Shown here: positions 9,293 through 16,697 of the stretch, one piece after another | Layout: every line of letters starts with the position of its first letter | How positions within the stretch are numbered: the first letter of the stretch is position 1 | DNA from: a bacterium | GTDB taxonomy: Bacteria > Patescibacteriota > Minisyncoccia > Phycocordibacterales > UBA12088 | Length of the DNA stretch: 34,930 bases | NCBI GenBank assembly: GCA_003252295.1 | Contig: QKEV01000017.1 | Span: forward strand, 1 to 34,930 | Direction of reading: 5' to 3' | Notes under the pieces: model-generated | Database searches by the model: none | What the model saw: only the letters and a program-made list of their open reading frames with translations | What the model was told of the DNA's origin: nothing | Translations under genes and position numbers: made by a program

Positions 9293-9320
9293 ATACTATC
9301 GTAAGTCACTATAAAGTCAA
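9293..9320 (-). promoter_or_regulatory. tuf promoter
   Basis: On the minus strand TTGACT (9320-9315) and TAGTAT (9298-9293) are separated by 16 bp, close to the sigma-70 consensus. The predicted start is near 9286. The 9321-9478 interval upstream is A/T-rich and holds nothing else I can identify. Confidence 0.65.
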
Positions 9321-9478
9321 GCACATTATGGGCTTAATACCTAGGTTTTTTTATTGATCCTTACGTAACTCAAAAAAAACAGCTGGGTGTGTAAGTAAAA
9401 CAATTCCTTGAATTTTTGCACTTTTATTGTTCCCACAGTCTATACACAGGTTTTCCAGAGTAATTTCCACATTAACTA

Positions 9479-9505
9479 TTGATAAAACATGTAGCATGCT
9501 ATCAT
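9479..9505 (+). promoter_or_regulatory. Possible leaderless promoter for the membrane protein gene
   Basis: TTGATA (9479-9484) and TATCAT (9500-9505) are 15 bp apart. The in-frame GTG at 9512 lies at the expected transcription start, so the mRNA may begin at its start codon. The spacing is short, so this is moderate evidence. Confidence 0.4.
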
Positions 9506-9511
9506 TTCGAT

Positions 9512-9889
9512 GTGATTTCAGATGTCCAAATATTTACATATTTTGTTGTCATATCTACCATAGGATTTTACGCTGCTTATCTTTATGGAAGGAAAACCAA
9601 GCGATTTCTGTGGCGTGAATATATAGCTCTCCTCAGTGTTCCCGTTATTACCTCTTTTGGACTTACGTACTTTTACGGTATCAAAATAGTGTACCTATTT
9701 TTCACAAGTGCAATTATTGGATTTATATTGGAATATTTTCTCGGCCTTACGTACCACAAAACACTCAATAAAAGGTTATGGAAGTATGAAAAGTACAACT
9801 TCCAAGGATACACGAGTTACCTCACTCCACCTATGTGGGGTATTGCAGGAATAGTGTTTTGGTTACTGGCAAAGAGTATTGGTTTATAG
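9512..9889 (+). CDS. Small integral membrane protein, unknown function
   Basis: A ~125-residue protein with three or four hydrophobic segments: IFTYFVVISTIGFYAAYLYG near the start, YIALLSVPVITSFGLTYFYG, IVYLFFTSAIIGFILEYFLG, and GIAGIVFWLLAKSIG at the C-terminus. A polar loop between the last two has LWKYEKYNFQGYTSYLTPPM. An in-frame TTG at 9479 would add 11 residues, but it overlaps the likely promoter, so GTG 9512 is preferred. I recognise no family with certainty. It is single and convergent with the minus-strand gene ending at 9891. Confidence 0.7.
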   Translation: MISDVQIFTYFVVISTIGFYAAYLYGRKTKRFLWREYIALLSVPVITSFGLTYFYGIKIVYLFFTSAIIGFILEYFLGLTYHKTLNKRLWKYEKYNFQGYTSYLTPPMWGIAGIVFWLLAKSIGL

Positions 9890-9890
9890 T

Positions 9891-10304
9891 TCACTCCACC
9901 TCTTTACCCCACTCTTTACAGAGTTTCGTCATTGGATCAACTATTTCCTCTAGTTCAGAGTACTCGATCACTGCGTCAGTTACCCCTCGTATAGTTTCTT
10001 TCACAAAGGTACCTTTTTTAGTTATCAAAATAACCTTCTTTCCTAATGCATACGCCATACCGAGCTCCACCATGCGACCATGACTTGGACCTGTATACTC
10101 TATGAACAGTACATCACATTTCTCTATTTCCTCTTTTGCCCTCTCCATCAACTCGTGAGCATTATCAAACATCTTCTGATACTGCTCTACATCACGTATG
10201 AAGCAAAAGTCCTCAAAACCGGACGCTCTTACAAGTGAGCACAGGTGCTCAACCTCTTCCTTATTATCTCCACCCTTAAATGTCGCTGTTATGTATACTT
10301 TCAT
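9891..10304 (-). CDS. Nucleoside 2-deoxyribosyltransferase-like protein
   Basis: The 137-residue product has the Rossmann-like pattern of the nucleoside 2-deoxyribosyltransferase superfamily: MKVYITATFKG at the N-terminus, a central KCDVLFIEYTGPSHGRMVELG with a polar-Gly-Arg-x2-Glu-x-Gly segment, then MAYALGKKVILITKKGTF. Known members transfer deoxyribose between bases or hydrolyse nucleotides; the substrate here cannot be told. The ATG at 10304 directly follows the sufC stop codon (10307), so it is probably the last gene of the suf transcript. Functional connection to Fe-S assembly is not evident. Confidence 0.72.
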   Translation of the reverse strand: MKVYITATFKGGDNKEEVEHLCSLVRASGFEDFCFIRDVEQYQKMFDNAHELMERAKEEIEKCDVLFIEYTGPSHGRMVELGMAYALGKKVILITKKGTFVKETIRGVTDAVIEYSELEEIVDPMTKLCKEWGKEVE

Positions 10305-10306
10305 AC

Positions 10307-11059
10307 TTACTTTTGTGCTGCTGGACAGGTGTCACGATGTTCGCAATCAACAGCTCCACAGAAACCATGTTTCAATATCTCCTCTGCAAGCTCTTTACCA
10401 TGACTCTTCACGAGTTTGCCATTACTCATCACATGCACCGTGTCCGGTGAGAGGTGGTCGAGGAGTGATGGATGATGACTTATAACGAGAAATGTTGTTC
10501 CTTTTTCTCTAAGCACATCAATTGCTTTAAAAAATATCTTGAGTGCATCCACATCAACCCCAGAATCTATCTCATCAAGTATGGCAAGTTTTGGTTTCAA
10601 TGCGACAAGCTGAATGATCTCCGATAATTTCTTCTCTCCACCAGAGAGTCCGGCAGTGAGTGGTCGGTCAAGGAGGTTTGGATTGATACCATACTCCTCC
10701 ACCTCGCTTCGAAGCGTTACGTAGTACTCAAGTACTGACTCGGTACTCTTTGATGCCTTATGAAGAAATGCCGCAAGGGTGAGCCCACCCACCTTGGGAA
10801 CATGTTGCATGGAGAGAAAGATACCTTTTTCTGCCTTCTCCTCTGTTTTGGAGTTTGTTACATCATCCCCCTCAAGCACCACCTTTCCATTTGTAATAGT
10901 GTAGTGTGGATGTCCCATCACACCATTTACCAACGTACTCTTCCCTGAACCATTGGGACCCATGAGAATTGCCGTCTCGCCTTTTTTTAGGGTAAGGGAA
11001 ACATCGGTAACTATTTCCCTATTATCAGCACTCACTGAAATATTTTTTAATTCAAACAT
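10307..11059 (-). CDS. sufC: Fe-S cluster assembly ATPase SufC
   Basis: SufC is the ABC-type ATPase that powers the SufB scaffold. Visible are the Walker A GPNGSGKST (34-42), the Q-loop region FLSMQHVPKVGG, the ABC signature LSGGEKK, Walker B LAILDEIDSGVD and the switch His in LVISHHPSLL. Length (250) is normal. The C-terminus carries an added Cys cluster, FCGAVDCEHRDTCPAAQK (Cys 234, 239, 245), which is not part of the usual SufC and might bind metal. The gene is downstream of sufB, sufS and sufU and 7 bp after the unknown gene ending at 11067. Confidence 0.95.
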   Translation of the reverse strand: MFELKNISVSADNREIVTDVSLTLKKGETAILMGPNGSGKSTLVNGVMGHPHYTITNGKVVLEGDDVTNSKTEEKAEKGIFLSMQHVPKVGGLTLAAFLHKASKSTESVLEYYVTLRSEVEEYGINPNLLDRPLTAGLSGGEKKLSEIIQLVALKPKLAILDEIDSGVDVDALKIFFKAIDVLREKGTTFLVISHHPSLLDHLSPDTVHVMSNGKLVKSHGKELAEEILKHGFCGAVDCEHRDTCPAAQK

Positions 11060-11066
11060 TTATCTC

Positions 11067-11825
11067 TTAATTATTCTTCTTATTTTCAAATGAAGGAATA
11101 GCACTTGTTGGTGAAAGTCCAAATTTTTTATCATCTAGGTAGTTCTTCATATCATCTTTATATGCCTTTATCTCCTTAGCCTCCTCATCACTGGTATGTT
11201 CAGATACTTGTAATGATACAATTTTTTTAACAATTTCTCGCACACCATCAAACTTCCTACCACACCTTCTCTCCATACCTGACACGTGTCTCGTAAACCA
11301 GTAAAACACAAGAAACATCCCCTTTCTCCCTTTTCTATATATTACATCTGTATCAATAAGATATATCTGATCTTCAGTACCACCACTTTTCTTTCCATAC
11401 ACATACTGTGTTCCACTGTTAATATCTGCAAGATACTCCTCCTCAGATTCATATTTATCAAAAAGATACTTGGCAATAGAAAGGTATAAGTGTTCTGTTT
11501 TTTCTATCACATCATTAGTAATTTCTACTTCATCTAAATTTACTCCCTCTATACGATCAACTATTTCCCCAACAATGATTTCATCTTCCCTGTTTTTATC
11601 AATAACAAAATCAACAGGTACAGTAATACCGTAATCTTCTGAAAGTTCAGCAAATAATTCTTTTGCAGTTTTAGTCAACTGTTCCGCAGAAACATCATTA
11701 CCATAAACCTCTCTTAAATCACTCAATGACTCGTAACGAACAATTTTATTTGGATCCTCTTTTACAGCAGCAAGTTCTCCTGTTTTATCCACCCTACCAA
11801 TGTAGTTGTAAACTTTTTCATTCAT
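11067..11825 (-). CDS. Unknown protein in the suf operon, possibly kinase-fold-like
   Basis: This 252-residue protein sits between sufU and sufC. Three segments recall the order of a protein-kinase-like fold: YGITVPVDFVID, a strand-hinge stretch IIVGEIVDRIEGVNLDE, and YLIDTDVIY, which could stand in the place of a DFG-type Asp strand. There is no clear glycine loop or HxD catalytic loop, so any kinase relation is weak and the protein may be catalytically dead. The C-terminal 60 residues are charged and probably helical. Neither its function nor a role in Fe-S assembly can be stated. Confidence 0.75.
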   Translation of the reverse strand: MNEKVYNYIGRVDKTGELAAVKEDPNKIVRYESLSDLREVYGNDVSAEQLTKTAKELFAELSEDYGITVPVDFVIDKNREDEIIVGEIVDRIEGVNLDEVEITNDVIEKTEHLYLSIAKYLFDKYESEEEYLADINSGTQYVYGKKSGGTEDQIYLIDTDVIYRKGRKGMFLVFYWFTRHVSGMERRCGRKFDGVREIVKKIVSLQVSEHTSDEEAKEIKAYKDDMKNYLDDKKFGLSPTSAIPSFENKKNN

Positions 11826-11872
11826 CTCTCTAAACTCAAAACTTTTACCTCGCTGTGAGGGGGCGAGTTCCC

Positions 11873-12244
11873 CTACTCTAAACTCCCTAACGCTTCCTGC
11901 AACCCATTAAAGAGTAGTAACGCACACTTCTCCCTCCCTGAAGATATATCAACCTTTAAAAGGTCGTACACATCTTCTTTCGTGAGTTTCTTAGCATGCT
12001 CCACGGTCATACCTTTTACTTTCTCTGTTAGAAGTGATGCAGCAGCTTGTGAGATAGCACACCCTATACCGGTAAATGTTGCTTTCTCAATACATCCCCC
12101 TTTTACATTCAAGTAGAGAATGTACGAATCACCACAAGAGGGGTTCTTGGTTGGCAGTTCAATCGTTGGGTTCTCTAACACCTCCTTGTTCCTCGGAGCG
12201 CTATTGTGGTCAAGTATATGTTGCTTATATAGATCTTCATTCAT
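11873..12244 (-). CDS. sufU: Fe-S cluster assembly scaffold/sulfur acceptor SufU
   Basis: SufU is the IscU-fold partner that takes sulfur from SufS. The 123 residues have the three expected cysteines in context: NPSCGDS (Cys37, with Asp39), GIGCAIS (Cys62) and GREKCALL (Cys107). The N-terminal YKQHILDHNSAPRNKE is typical. The start codon almost touches the sufS stop (12247), indicating coupling. A 47-bp gap to the next gene contains a CCTCGC...GGCGAG hairpin and CTCTAAACTC-type repeats. Confidence 0.95.
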   Translation of the reverse strand: MNEDLYKQHILDHNSAPRNKEVLENPTIELPTKNPSCGDSYILYLNVKGGCIEKATFTGIGCAISQAAASLLTEKVKGMTVEHAKKLTKEDVYDLLKVDISSGREKCALLLFNGLQEALGSLE

Positions 12245-12246
12245 AG

Positions 12247-13455
12247 TTACACGTTAAAAACTTGTTGTACTTTTTTTACACCACGGACAAGTGCATCGAC
12301 ATCATCTTTCGTATTGTACAGGTAAAAACTTGCTCGTGTACTTGCAGGTATACCGAGTGCACTATGAAGCGGCAATGCACAATGATGTCCCGCTCGAACC
12401 GCAACACCTTCCTTACCCAATATCTCTGCCACATCATGTGGATGCACTCCTTCTAATGCAAAAGAAACAATACCAACATTTTTCTCTACTGGTGCACTAT
12501 AGAGTGTTACTCCTTCAACTGCTCCAAGTTGCTCTTGTGCATACTCGGTAAGCTCTCTTGCATGTTTCTGAACAGTTTCCAGCCCTACACTGTCCAAGAA
12601 CCGAACTGCTTCCCCAAGACCAATAGCTCCTGCAATATGTTGTGTTCCTGCCTCAAACTTCTCAGGCACCTCTGTCCATTCTGCATTTCCCAGGGTCACA
12701 TCACTCACCATGCCACCACCTATGAGTGGTGGTTCCATTTTTTCCAAAAGTTCATGTTTGCCGTATAAAACACCTACACCTGTTGGTCCACACATCTTAT
12801 GTCCGGAAAAGAAAAGGAAGTCTACATCAAGTTCATGTACATTAACATCCATGTGTCCCACAGCAGCAGTAGCATCTACCACAACGAGCGCACTAACCTT
12901 GTGTGCTGCTTCTGTGATCTTCTTCACATCTAGTATTGCCCCGGTTACGTTACTTGCGAAGGTAACACCAACAAGTCGCGTCTTTGCTGTGATAGCACGC
13001 ACGAATGCATCCTCGTCAGGCACACACTCAGAGGTCACATCAACGTACTCATGCAACATGTTTTTTCTACGAGCCAGACGCTGCAATGGGAGCATGAGTG
13101 CATGGTGGTCAATGACGCCTGAAACTACTTCTCCTCCATTTTCTAAAAAATCCTCGAGCATACCCATGATCATGTTTGAAGAGAGCGTGGCTCCTCCTGT
13201 GAACACCACCTCACGTGCATCTGCGCCGATAAATCTCGCTACCTCTTCACGTGCTTTTTCATACTCCTTGGTGGCGCGCTCAGCTTCCTTGTACAAACCA
13301 CGATGCGTGTTTGCACGGTACTCTTCGTAGTATTTCTCAACAACTTGTACTACCTTGTGTGGCGTGAGTGATGTCGCAGCACTGTCGAGATACACTGTTT
13401 TACTGTTTTTAAAAATGGAGAACCCCTTTTTTAATTGTTCAATAGTAATGTTCAT
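12247..13455 (-). CDS. sufS: Cysteine desulfurase SufS
   Basis: SufS is the PLP enzyme that removes sulfur from cysteine to feed cluster assembly. Visible are the VYLDSAATSLTP start region, THRGLY, the PLP-lysine motif FSGHKMCGPTGVGVLYG and the catalytic Cys in RAGHHCALPLH. From the ATG at 13455 the length is 402 residues, normal for the class II desulfurases. The frame could start 11 codons earlier at 13488, but those residues are encoded by the AT-rich repeat flanking the S23 gene, so 13455 is preferred. It is followed without gap by sufU. Confidence 0.95.
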   Translation of the reverse strand: MNITIEQLKKGFSIFKNSKTVYLDSAATSLTPHKVVQVVEKYYEEYRANTHRGLYKEAERATKEYEKAREEVARFIGADAREVVFTGGATLSSNMIMGMLEDFLENGGEVVSGVIDHHALMLPLQRLARRKNMLHEYVDVTSECVPDEDAFVRAITAKTRLVGVTFASNVTGAILDVKKITEAAHKVSALVVVDATAAVGHMDVNVHELDVDFLFFSGHKMCGPTGVGVLYGKHELLEKMEPPLIGGGMVSDVTLGNAEWTEVPEKFEAGTQHIAGAIGLGEAVRFLDSVGLETVQKHARELTEYAQEQLGAVEGVTLYSAPVEKNVGIVSFALEGVHPHDVAEILGKEGVAVRAGHHCALPLHSALGIPASTRASFYLYNTKDDVDALVRGVKKVQQVFNV

Positions 13456-13458
13456 TAT

Positions 13459-13511
13459 TTTGTAAAATTTATAATTTGAAATTTTCAATTTTTATTGAAT
13501 GACTCAATGCT
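13459..13511. repeat. AT-rich flank, sufS side of the S23 gene
   Basis: This stretch contains runs such as AATTTATAATTTGAAATTTTC and TTTTTATTGAATG. Its reverse complement resembles the other flank (13857-13903) in layout, suggesting imperfect inverted repeats around the S23 gene. Confidence 0.5.
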
Positions 13512-13859
13512 TTAATTTTTATTTAACGTACCTGAAATTTTTGAAAATATTAAGGTCAACTCCTGTGATTCTTTCCAAAGTTCTTTGATTACATCTTTCT
13601 TTTCAGAATTTGCTTTTGCTAGTAACTGTAACCAATACTTTGTTTCTTTTATCTCCTTTTTGCAAATATGGATCTTGTTTCTAAAGTCCTTCTTTGAACT
13701 TGCACCATTTGCTTCACAATAATTTGCACCAACACTTGTCGCTGAACGAACTAACTGATTAATGATAGATTTATTAATTTCATCAATTTTTATCTCTTTT
13801 ACCAACTCAATCATATTTTCACTGAATCTCATTGTTCTTTCTTCAAGATCGTACTCCAT
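13512..13859 (-). CDS. Four-helix-bundle protein of the S23 / 23S-intervening-sequence family
   Basis: The 115-residue product is all-helical and matches the S23 family: an N-terminal LEERTMRFSENMIELVKEI, a central NQLVRSATSVGANYCEANGA, then KKDFRNKIHICKKEIKETKYWLQLLA. Members were first found in 23S rRNA intervening sequences but are widespread elsewhere, with unknown biochemical function. Here it splits the suf operon between sufB and sufS and is flanked on both sides by AT-rich, partly inverted repeats, which suggests insertion as a unit. The ATG at 13859 fits the family start. Confidence 0.88.
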   Translation of the reverse strand: MEYDLEERTMRFSENMIELVKEIKIDEINKSIINQLVRSATSVGANYCEANGASSKKDFRNKIHICKKEIKETKYWLQLLAKANSEKKDVIKELWKESQELTLIFSKISGTLNKN

Positions 13860-13903
13860 AATTTAAAATTCATTACAAATTTCGAATTAAAAATTAAAAA
13901 TTG
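13857..13903. repeat. AT-rich flank, sufB side of the S23 gene
   Basis: The sequence has ATTCATTACAAATTTCGAAT followed by repeated AAAAATT units. Compared with the reverse complement of the other flank (ATTCAATAAAAATTG, then AAATTTCAAATTATAAA), order and composition agree but identity is imperfect. Confidence 0.5.
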
Positions 13904-13904
13904 A

Positions 13905-15242
13905 TTAATGTCCCTCAAGCTCAATATCGATCAGCTTGTTAAACTCGACTGCATACTCAAGTGGAAGTGCTTTAGTGATCGGTTCTATAAAGCCACCGAG
14001 CACCATGCGTATAGCTTCATCCTCAGAGAGTCCCCTGCTCTTCAAGTAGAAGAGCTCCTCCTCACCTATCCTACCGATAGTTGCCTCATGGCTTATGGTC
14101 ACATCATCTTGCCTGTTCATCACAGAAGGAAACGCGTTAGACTCACTCTCCTCATCAAGCAAGAGTGAGTCACACACAAGGGACGCTTCAGCACCCTTTG
14201 CCTTGTCGCCAACCTTGATGAGTCCGCGATAGTTGCCGACACCACCATCCTTACTGATAGATTTTGAACGAATCGTACTCTTCGTGTTTGGTGCTAAGTG
14301 TATTGCCTTTGCACCCGTATCTTGTATCTGTCCCTTACCTGCAAACACCATTCCTAGGTTATCTGTCTTTGCTCCCTCACCAACAAGAATAGAACTTGGA
14401 TAGAGCATGGTCACCCCTGAACCCATGTTGCCACTCACCCAGTTCATCTCACCTCGTTCCTCAACAATGGCTCGCTTTGTGTTCAAGTTGTAAACATTCT
14501 TTGACCAGTTCTCAATACTTATATACTTCACCTTTGCCTCCTTGTGAACAAAGACCTCAACACAACCGGCATGCAGTGATGAAGCGTTGTATCGCGGTGC
14601 ACTACATCCTTCAATGTAGGTCACCTCAGAACCCTCATCAGCAATAATGAGCGTGTGCTCGAACTGTCCACTCGCACTCCTGTTCATGCGGAAGTACGCC
14701 TGCAAGGGTTCCTTCACCTTCACTCCCTTTGGTATGTATATAAATGTACCTCCACTCCAGACAGCCGCATGTATGAGAGAAAACTTATGATCATCGATAG
14801 GTACACACTTATCCATGAAGTATTGCTCCACAAGCTCTGGATACTTCTCGAGAGCAACATCCATGTTCTCAAAAATAACCCCATCCTTACTCAACTCCTC
14901 TTTAAGTTTGTGGTAGACAATGTTTGAATCAAACTGTGCACCCACACCACCAAGGTACTCCTGCTCTGCCTGCGGTATACCTAGCTTATTGAACGTCTGA
15001 CTTATTTCCTCGGGCAGGTCATTCCAACTTGTTGCTTCTGCAACTTCTGGATCTATGTAGTAAACGAGTGACTCCAAATCAAGTGCGCTAATGTCAGGAC
15101 CCCAGTTTGGCATGTTTGCATCCTGTAAAAGTTCAAACGCCCTGAGTCGTTTTTCCTTCATCCATCCTGGCTCACCCTTACTCTCTGAGATGTGCTCAAC
15201 AAGCTCCCGCGTCAGTCCTTTTTGGATTGTTCCTTTTGCCAT
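13905..15242 (-). CDS. sufB: Fe-S cluster scaffold SufB
   Basis: SufB is the beta-helix scaffold on which clusters are assembled with SufC. The 445 residues from ATG 15242 include GLTRELVEHISESKGEP, IHAAVWSGGTFIYIPKGVKV, the NTKRAIVEERGEMNWVSGNM strand, LVCDSLLLD (equivalent of the functional Cys) and TISHEATIGRIGEEELFY (conserved His). The C-terminus RMVLGGFIEPI is typical. The longer frame to 15320 would add 26 residues encoded by intergenic repeat, so 15242 is chosen. No sufD is present in the window, so SufB may work as a homodimer. A -10 element lies just upstream. Confidence 0.95.
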   Translation of the reverse strand: MAKGTIQKGLTRELVEHISESKGEPGWMKEKRLRAFELLQDANMPNWGPDISALDLESLVYYIDPEVAEATSWNDLPEEISQTFNKLGIPQAEQEYLGGVGAQFDSNIVYHKLKEELSKDGVIFENMDVALEKYPELVEQYFMDKCVPIDDHKFSLIHAAVWSGGTFIYIPKGVKVKEPLQAYFRMNRSASGQFEHTLIIADEGSEVTYIEGCSAPRYNASSLHAGCVEVFVHKEAKVKYISIENWSKNVYNLNTKRAIVEERGEMNWVSGNMGSGVTMLYPSSILVGEGAKTDNLGMVFAGKGQIQDTGAKAIHLAPNTKSTIRSKSISKDGGVGNYRGLIKVGDKAKGAEASLVCDSLLLDEESESNAFPSVMNRQDDVTISHEATIGRIGEEELFYLKSRGLSEDEAIRMVLGGFIEPITKALPLEYAVEFNKLIDIELEGH

Positions 15243-15251
15243 AATCTTTAC

Positions 15252-15257
15252 AGTATA
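15252..15257 (-). promoter_or_regulatory. Candidate -10 of the suf operon (near-leaderless)
   Basis: TATACT on the minus strand ends 9 nt before the sufB ATG, so the transcript would start about 3 nt before the start codon. No good -35 is visible in the (CTCCAAA)-type repeat upstream (about 15260-15299). Confidence 0.45.
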
Positions 15258-15308
15258 TAGGAGTTTAGAGTAGAGAGTTTGGAGTTTGGAGTTTGGAGAA
15301 TAAAAATA

Positions 15309-15328
15309 TAAAGCACGCAAGTGCTTTA
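15309..15328 (-). terminator. Terminator of the single-TM protein gene
   Basis: TAAAGCAC and GTGCTTTA form a perfect 8-bp stem around a GCAA loop. The minus-strand RNA continues with a U-rich run (bases 15301-15309). It separates the upstream gene from the suf operon. Confidence 0.7.
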
Positions 15329-15348
15329 CTCAAAACTCGTAACTTTAT

Positions 15349-15362
15349 CCCGCCTTGGCGGG
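15349..15362. repeat. Short GC-rich palindrome
   Basis: CCCGCC-TT-GGCGGG is a small, very stable hairpin between the single-TM gene and its terminator. Related GC-rich hairpins occur at 19635-19654 and near 11852-11868, so it may be a member of an intergenic palindrome family. Confidence 0.5.
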
Positions 15363-15377
15363 GTAAACTCTAAACTA

Positions 15378-15866
15378 TCACCGTCCCTCCACCTCAAAGC
15401 TCGTTGACTCAACTACGTACACATTTATCCTGTCACCACTCACCTCTCTATACATAAGGGATGCAGTACAGGAGGCGTCATGACCATCCCACTCATACAC
15501 TCCCCCCACTTGATCATACAAGTATACTGATGCACCTTGTGGCACACTCCTCTGGAACACCAACTCATCATCCTGAAAGCAAACCGTAGTAATATACGTT
15601 GTTGAATTACGACCGCCAACACCAGAAGCAGTAGACCGGTACTCAATCGTATCTCCGTATACAATATCCTTGACTCCCCCCCGAACACTCAACGTTCCCC
15701 CTACACCGTCCGGCACATTACTATACACTGACTGGGTAAACTGGTTCAGTGCATTGTAGATGATCGTTCCAAACATGAGCGCAACACTTCCAATAAGTAT
15801 CACACCGAGATACGGCTTGATATGACCAACATTGTTCCCAAAATCAGTATCTATCAGGTTCTTCAT
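15378..15866 (-). CDS. Single-pass membrane protein with an extracytoplasmic domain, unknown
   Basis: The 162-residue product has a short cytoplasmic N-terminus (MKNLIDTDFGNNVGHIKPY), one membrane helix (about 20-42, LGVILIGSVALMFGTIIYNA) and a ~115-residue outer domain rich in Ser, Thr, Gly and Val with two cysteines (in TVCFQDDE and DASCTAS). The outer domain is probably a beta-sandwich. No catalytic motif or family is recognised. The gene is divergent from the DUF6390-like gene at 15917 and has its own terminator. Confidence 0.75.
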   Translation of the reverse strand: MKNLIDTDFGNNVGHIKPYLGVILIGSVALMFGTIIYNALNQFTQSVYSNVPDGVGGTLSVRGGVKDIVYGDTIEYRSTASGVGGRNSTTYITTVCFQDDELVFQRSVPQGASVYLYDQVGGVYEWDGHDASCTASLMYREVSGDRINVYVVESTSFEVEGR

Positions 15867-15902
15867 TCATGTAATAGTACCTTACTTTTAGCAATATCCG
15901 TG

Positions 15903-15908
15903 TATACT
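15903..15908 (+). promoter_or_regulatory. -10 element of a probable leaderless promoter
   Basis: TATACT lies 8 nt before the ATG at 15917, so transcription should begin within a few nucleotides of the start codon. No Shine-Dalgarno precedes the ATG, consistent with a leaderless mRNA. Confidence 0.5.
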
Positions 15909-15916
15909 TCTCAACA

Positions 15917-16648
15917 ATGGATGGAGTACTTCGCTGCAGTCGATACGCATTTGGGCCAAACAGGCTCCACTTTTGTGGACCTGATGCAAACCGTGAGATA
16001 TGGGACTACATTAACGATGGCTACACCGACTTCGGACTCCAAAAACTCCTTATGGGTTTTGAGGCACTCTATCCATACCTCAAACGCATAGCACGAAGCA
16101 ACAACATTGCCGACCCATTCGACCCTCGCGTCGTTGAAGCATACTGGATAGGCAACCCCCTTCTTGATACCGTCGACAAGCAAGAGCAGTATGACTTTTT
16201 CATAGATGACCTACGGCTCAAAGACAAACTACCGAGCAAGCGCTTTCACCTCCTTGAAAACCGTATACAAAACGGCATCCTACCGAACCACAACTTCCAT
16301 GTTATCAATGTGCCAAAGAAAATGGGACATCAAGGTATGGATGCAACAGAGAATTTTATTGATTCATGCCGCATCAGCTGGGGCAAGGTACTGGCTGTAA
16401 GTGGACCAAGTATTACCCTCTCCTACGAACCTATCATTTCTGTAAACAACAAACTCATGTTTGGTACGCCTCTAGAAAAAATAATAATTCGTCGCCTTGA
16501 AGCAGATTACGATATAGAAATGCTCACCGAGGGGCAGTACGTCACCCTCCACTGGGACGTACCGTGTGAGGTGGTAAACGAACGTACCGTACAACTTTTA
16601 AGAAGATACACTCTTGAAAGTATTCGTATCGCAAACTTGACAAATTAG
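15917..16648 (+). CDS. DUF6390-like protein in the hydrogenase neighbourhood
   Basis: The 243-residue product resembles the DUF6390 family as I remember it: CSRYAFGPNRLHFCGPDAN near the start, then a helical FGLQKLLMGFEALYPYLKRIA, DPFDPRVVEAYWIGNPLL, and later FHVINVP. The family name is from memory and should be checked. The function is unknown. It lies upstream of a small unknown gene and a hydrogenase maturation protease on the same strand and 3 kb from the hydrogenase genes, so a role in hydrogenase biogenesis is plausible inference only. The C-terminal third looks beta-rich (VLAVSGPSITLSYEP). Confidence 0.75.
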   Translation: MDGVLRCSRYAFGPNRLHFCGPDANREIWDYINDGYTDFGLQKLLMGFEALYPYLKRIARSNNIADPFDPRVVEAYWIGNPLLDTVDKQEQYDFFIDDLRLKDKLPSKRFHLLENRIQNGILPNHNFHVINVPKKMGHQGMDATENFIDSCRISWGKVLAVSGPSITLSYEPIISVNNKLMFGTPLEKIIIRRLEADYDIEMLTEGQYVTLHWDVPCEVVNERTVQLLRRYTLESIRIANLTN

Positions 16649-16666
16649 CTACACCCATGCTCTAAT
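16637..16666 (+). promoter_or_regulatory. Possible promoter for the 16698 gene
   Basis: TTGACA (16637-16642) and TCTAAT (16661-16666) are 18 bp apart and overlap the end of the upstream gene. GGAG at about 16686 provides a ribosome-binding site for ATG 16698. Confidence 0.4.
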
Positions 16667-16697
16667 AGCACCAGAAAATTTTACTGGAGATATAGCT

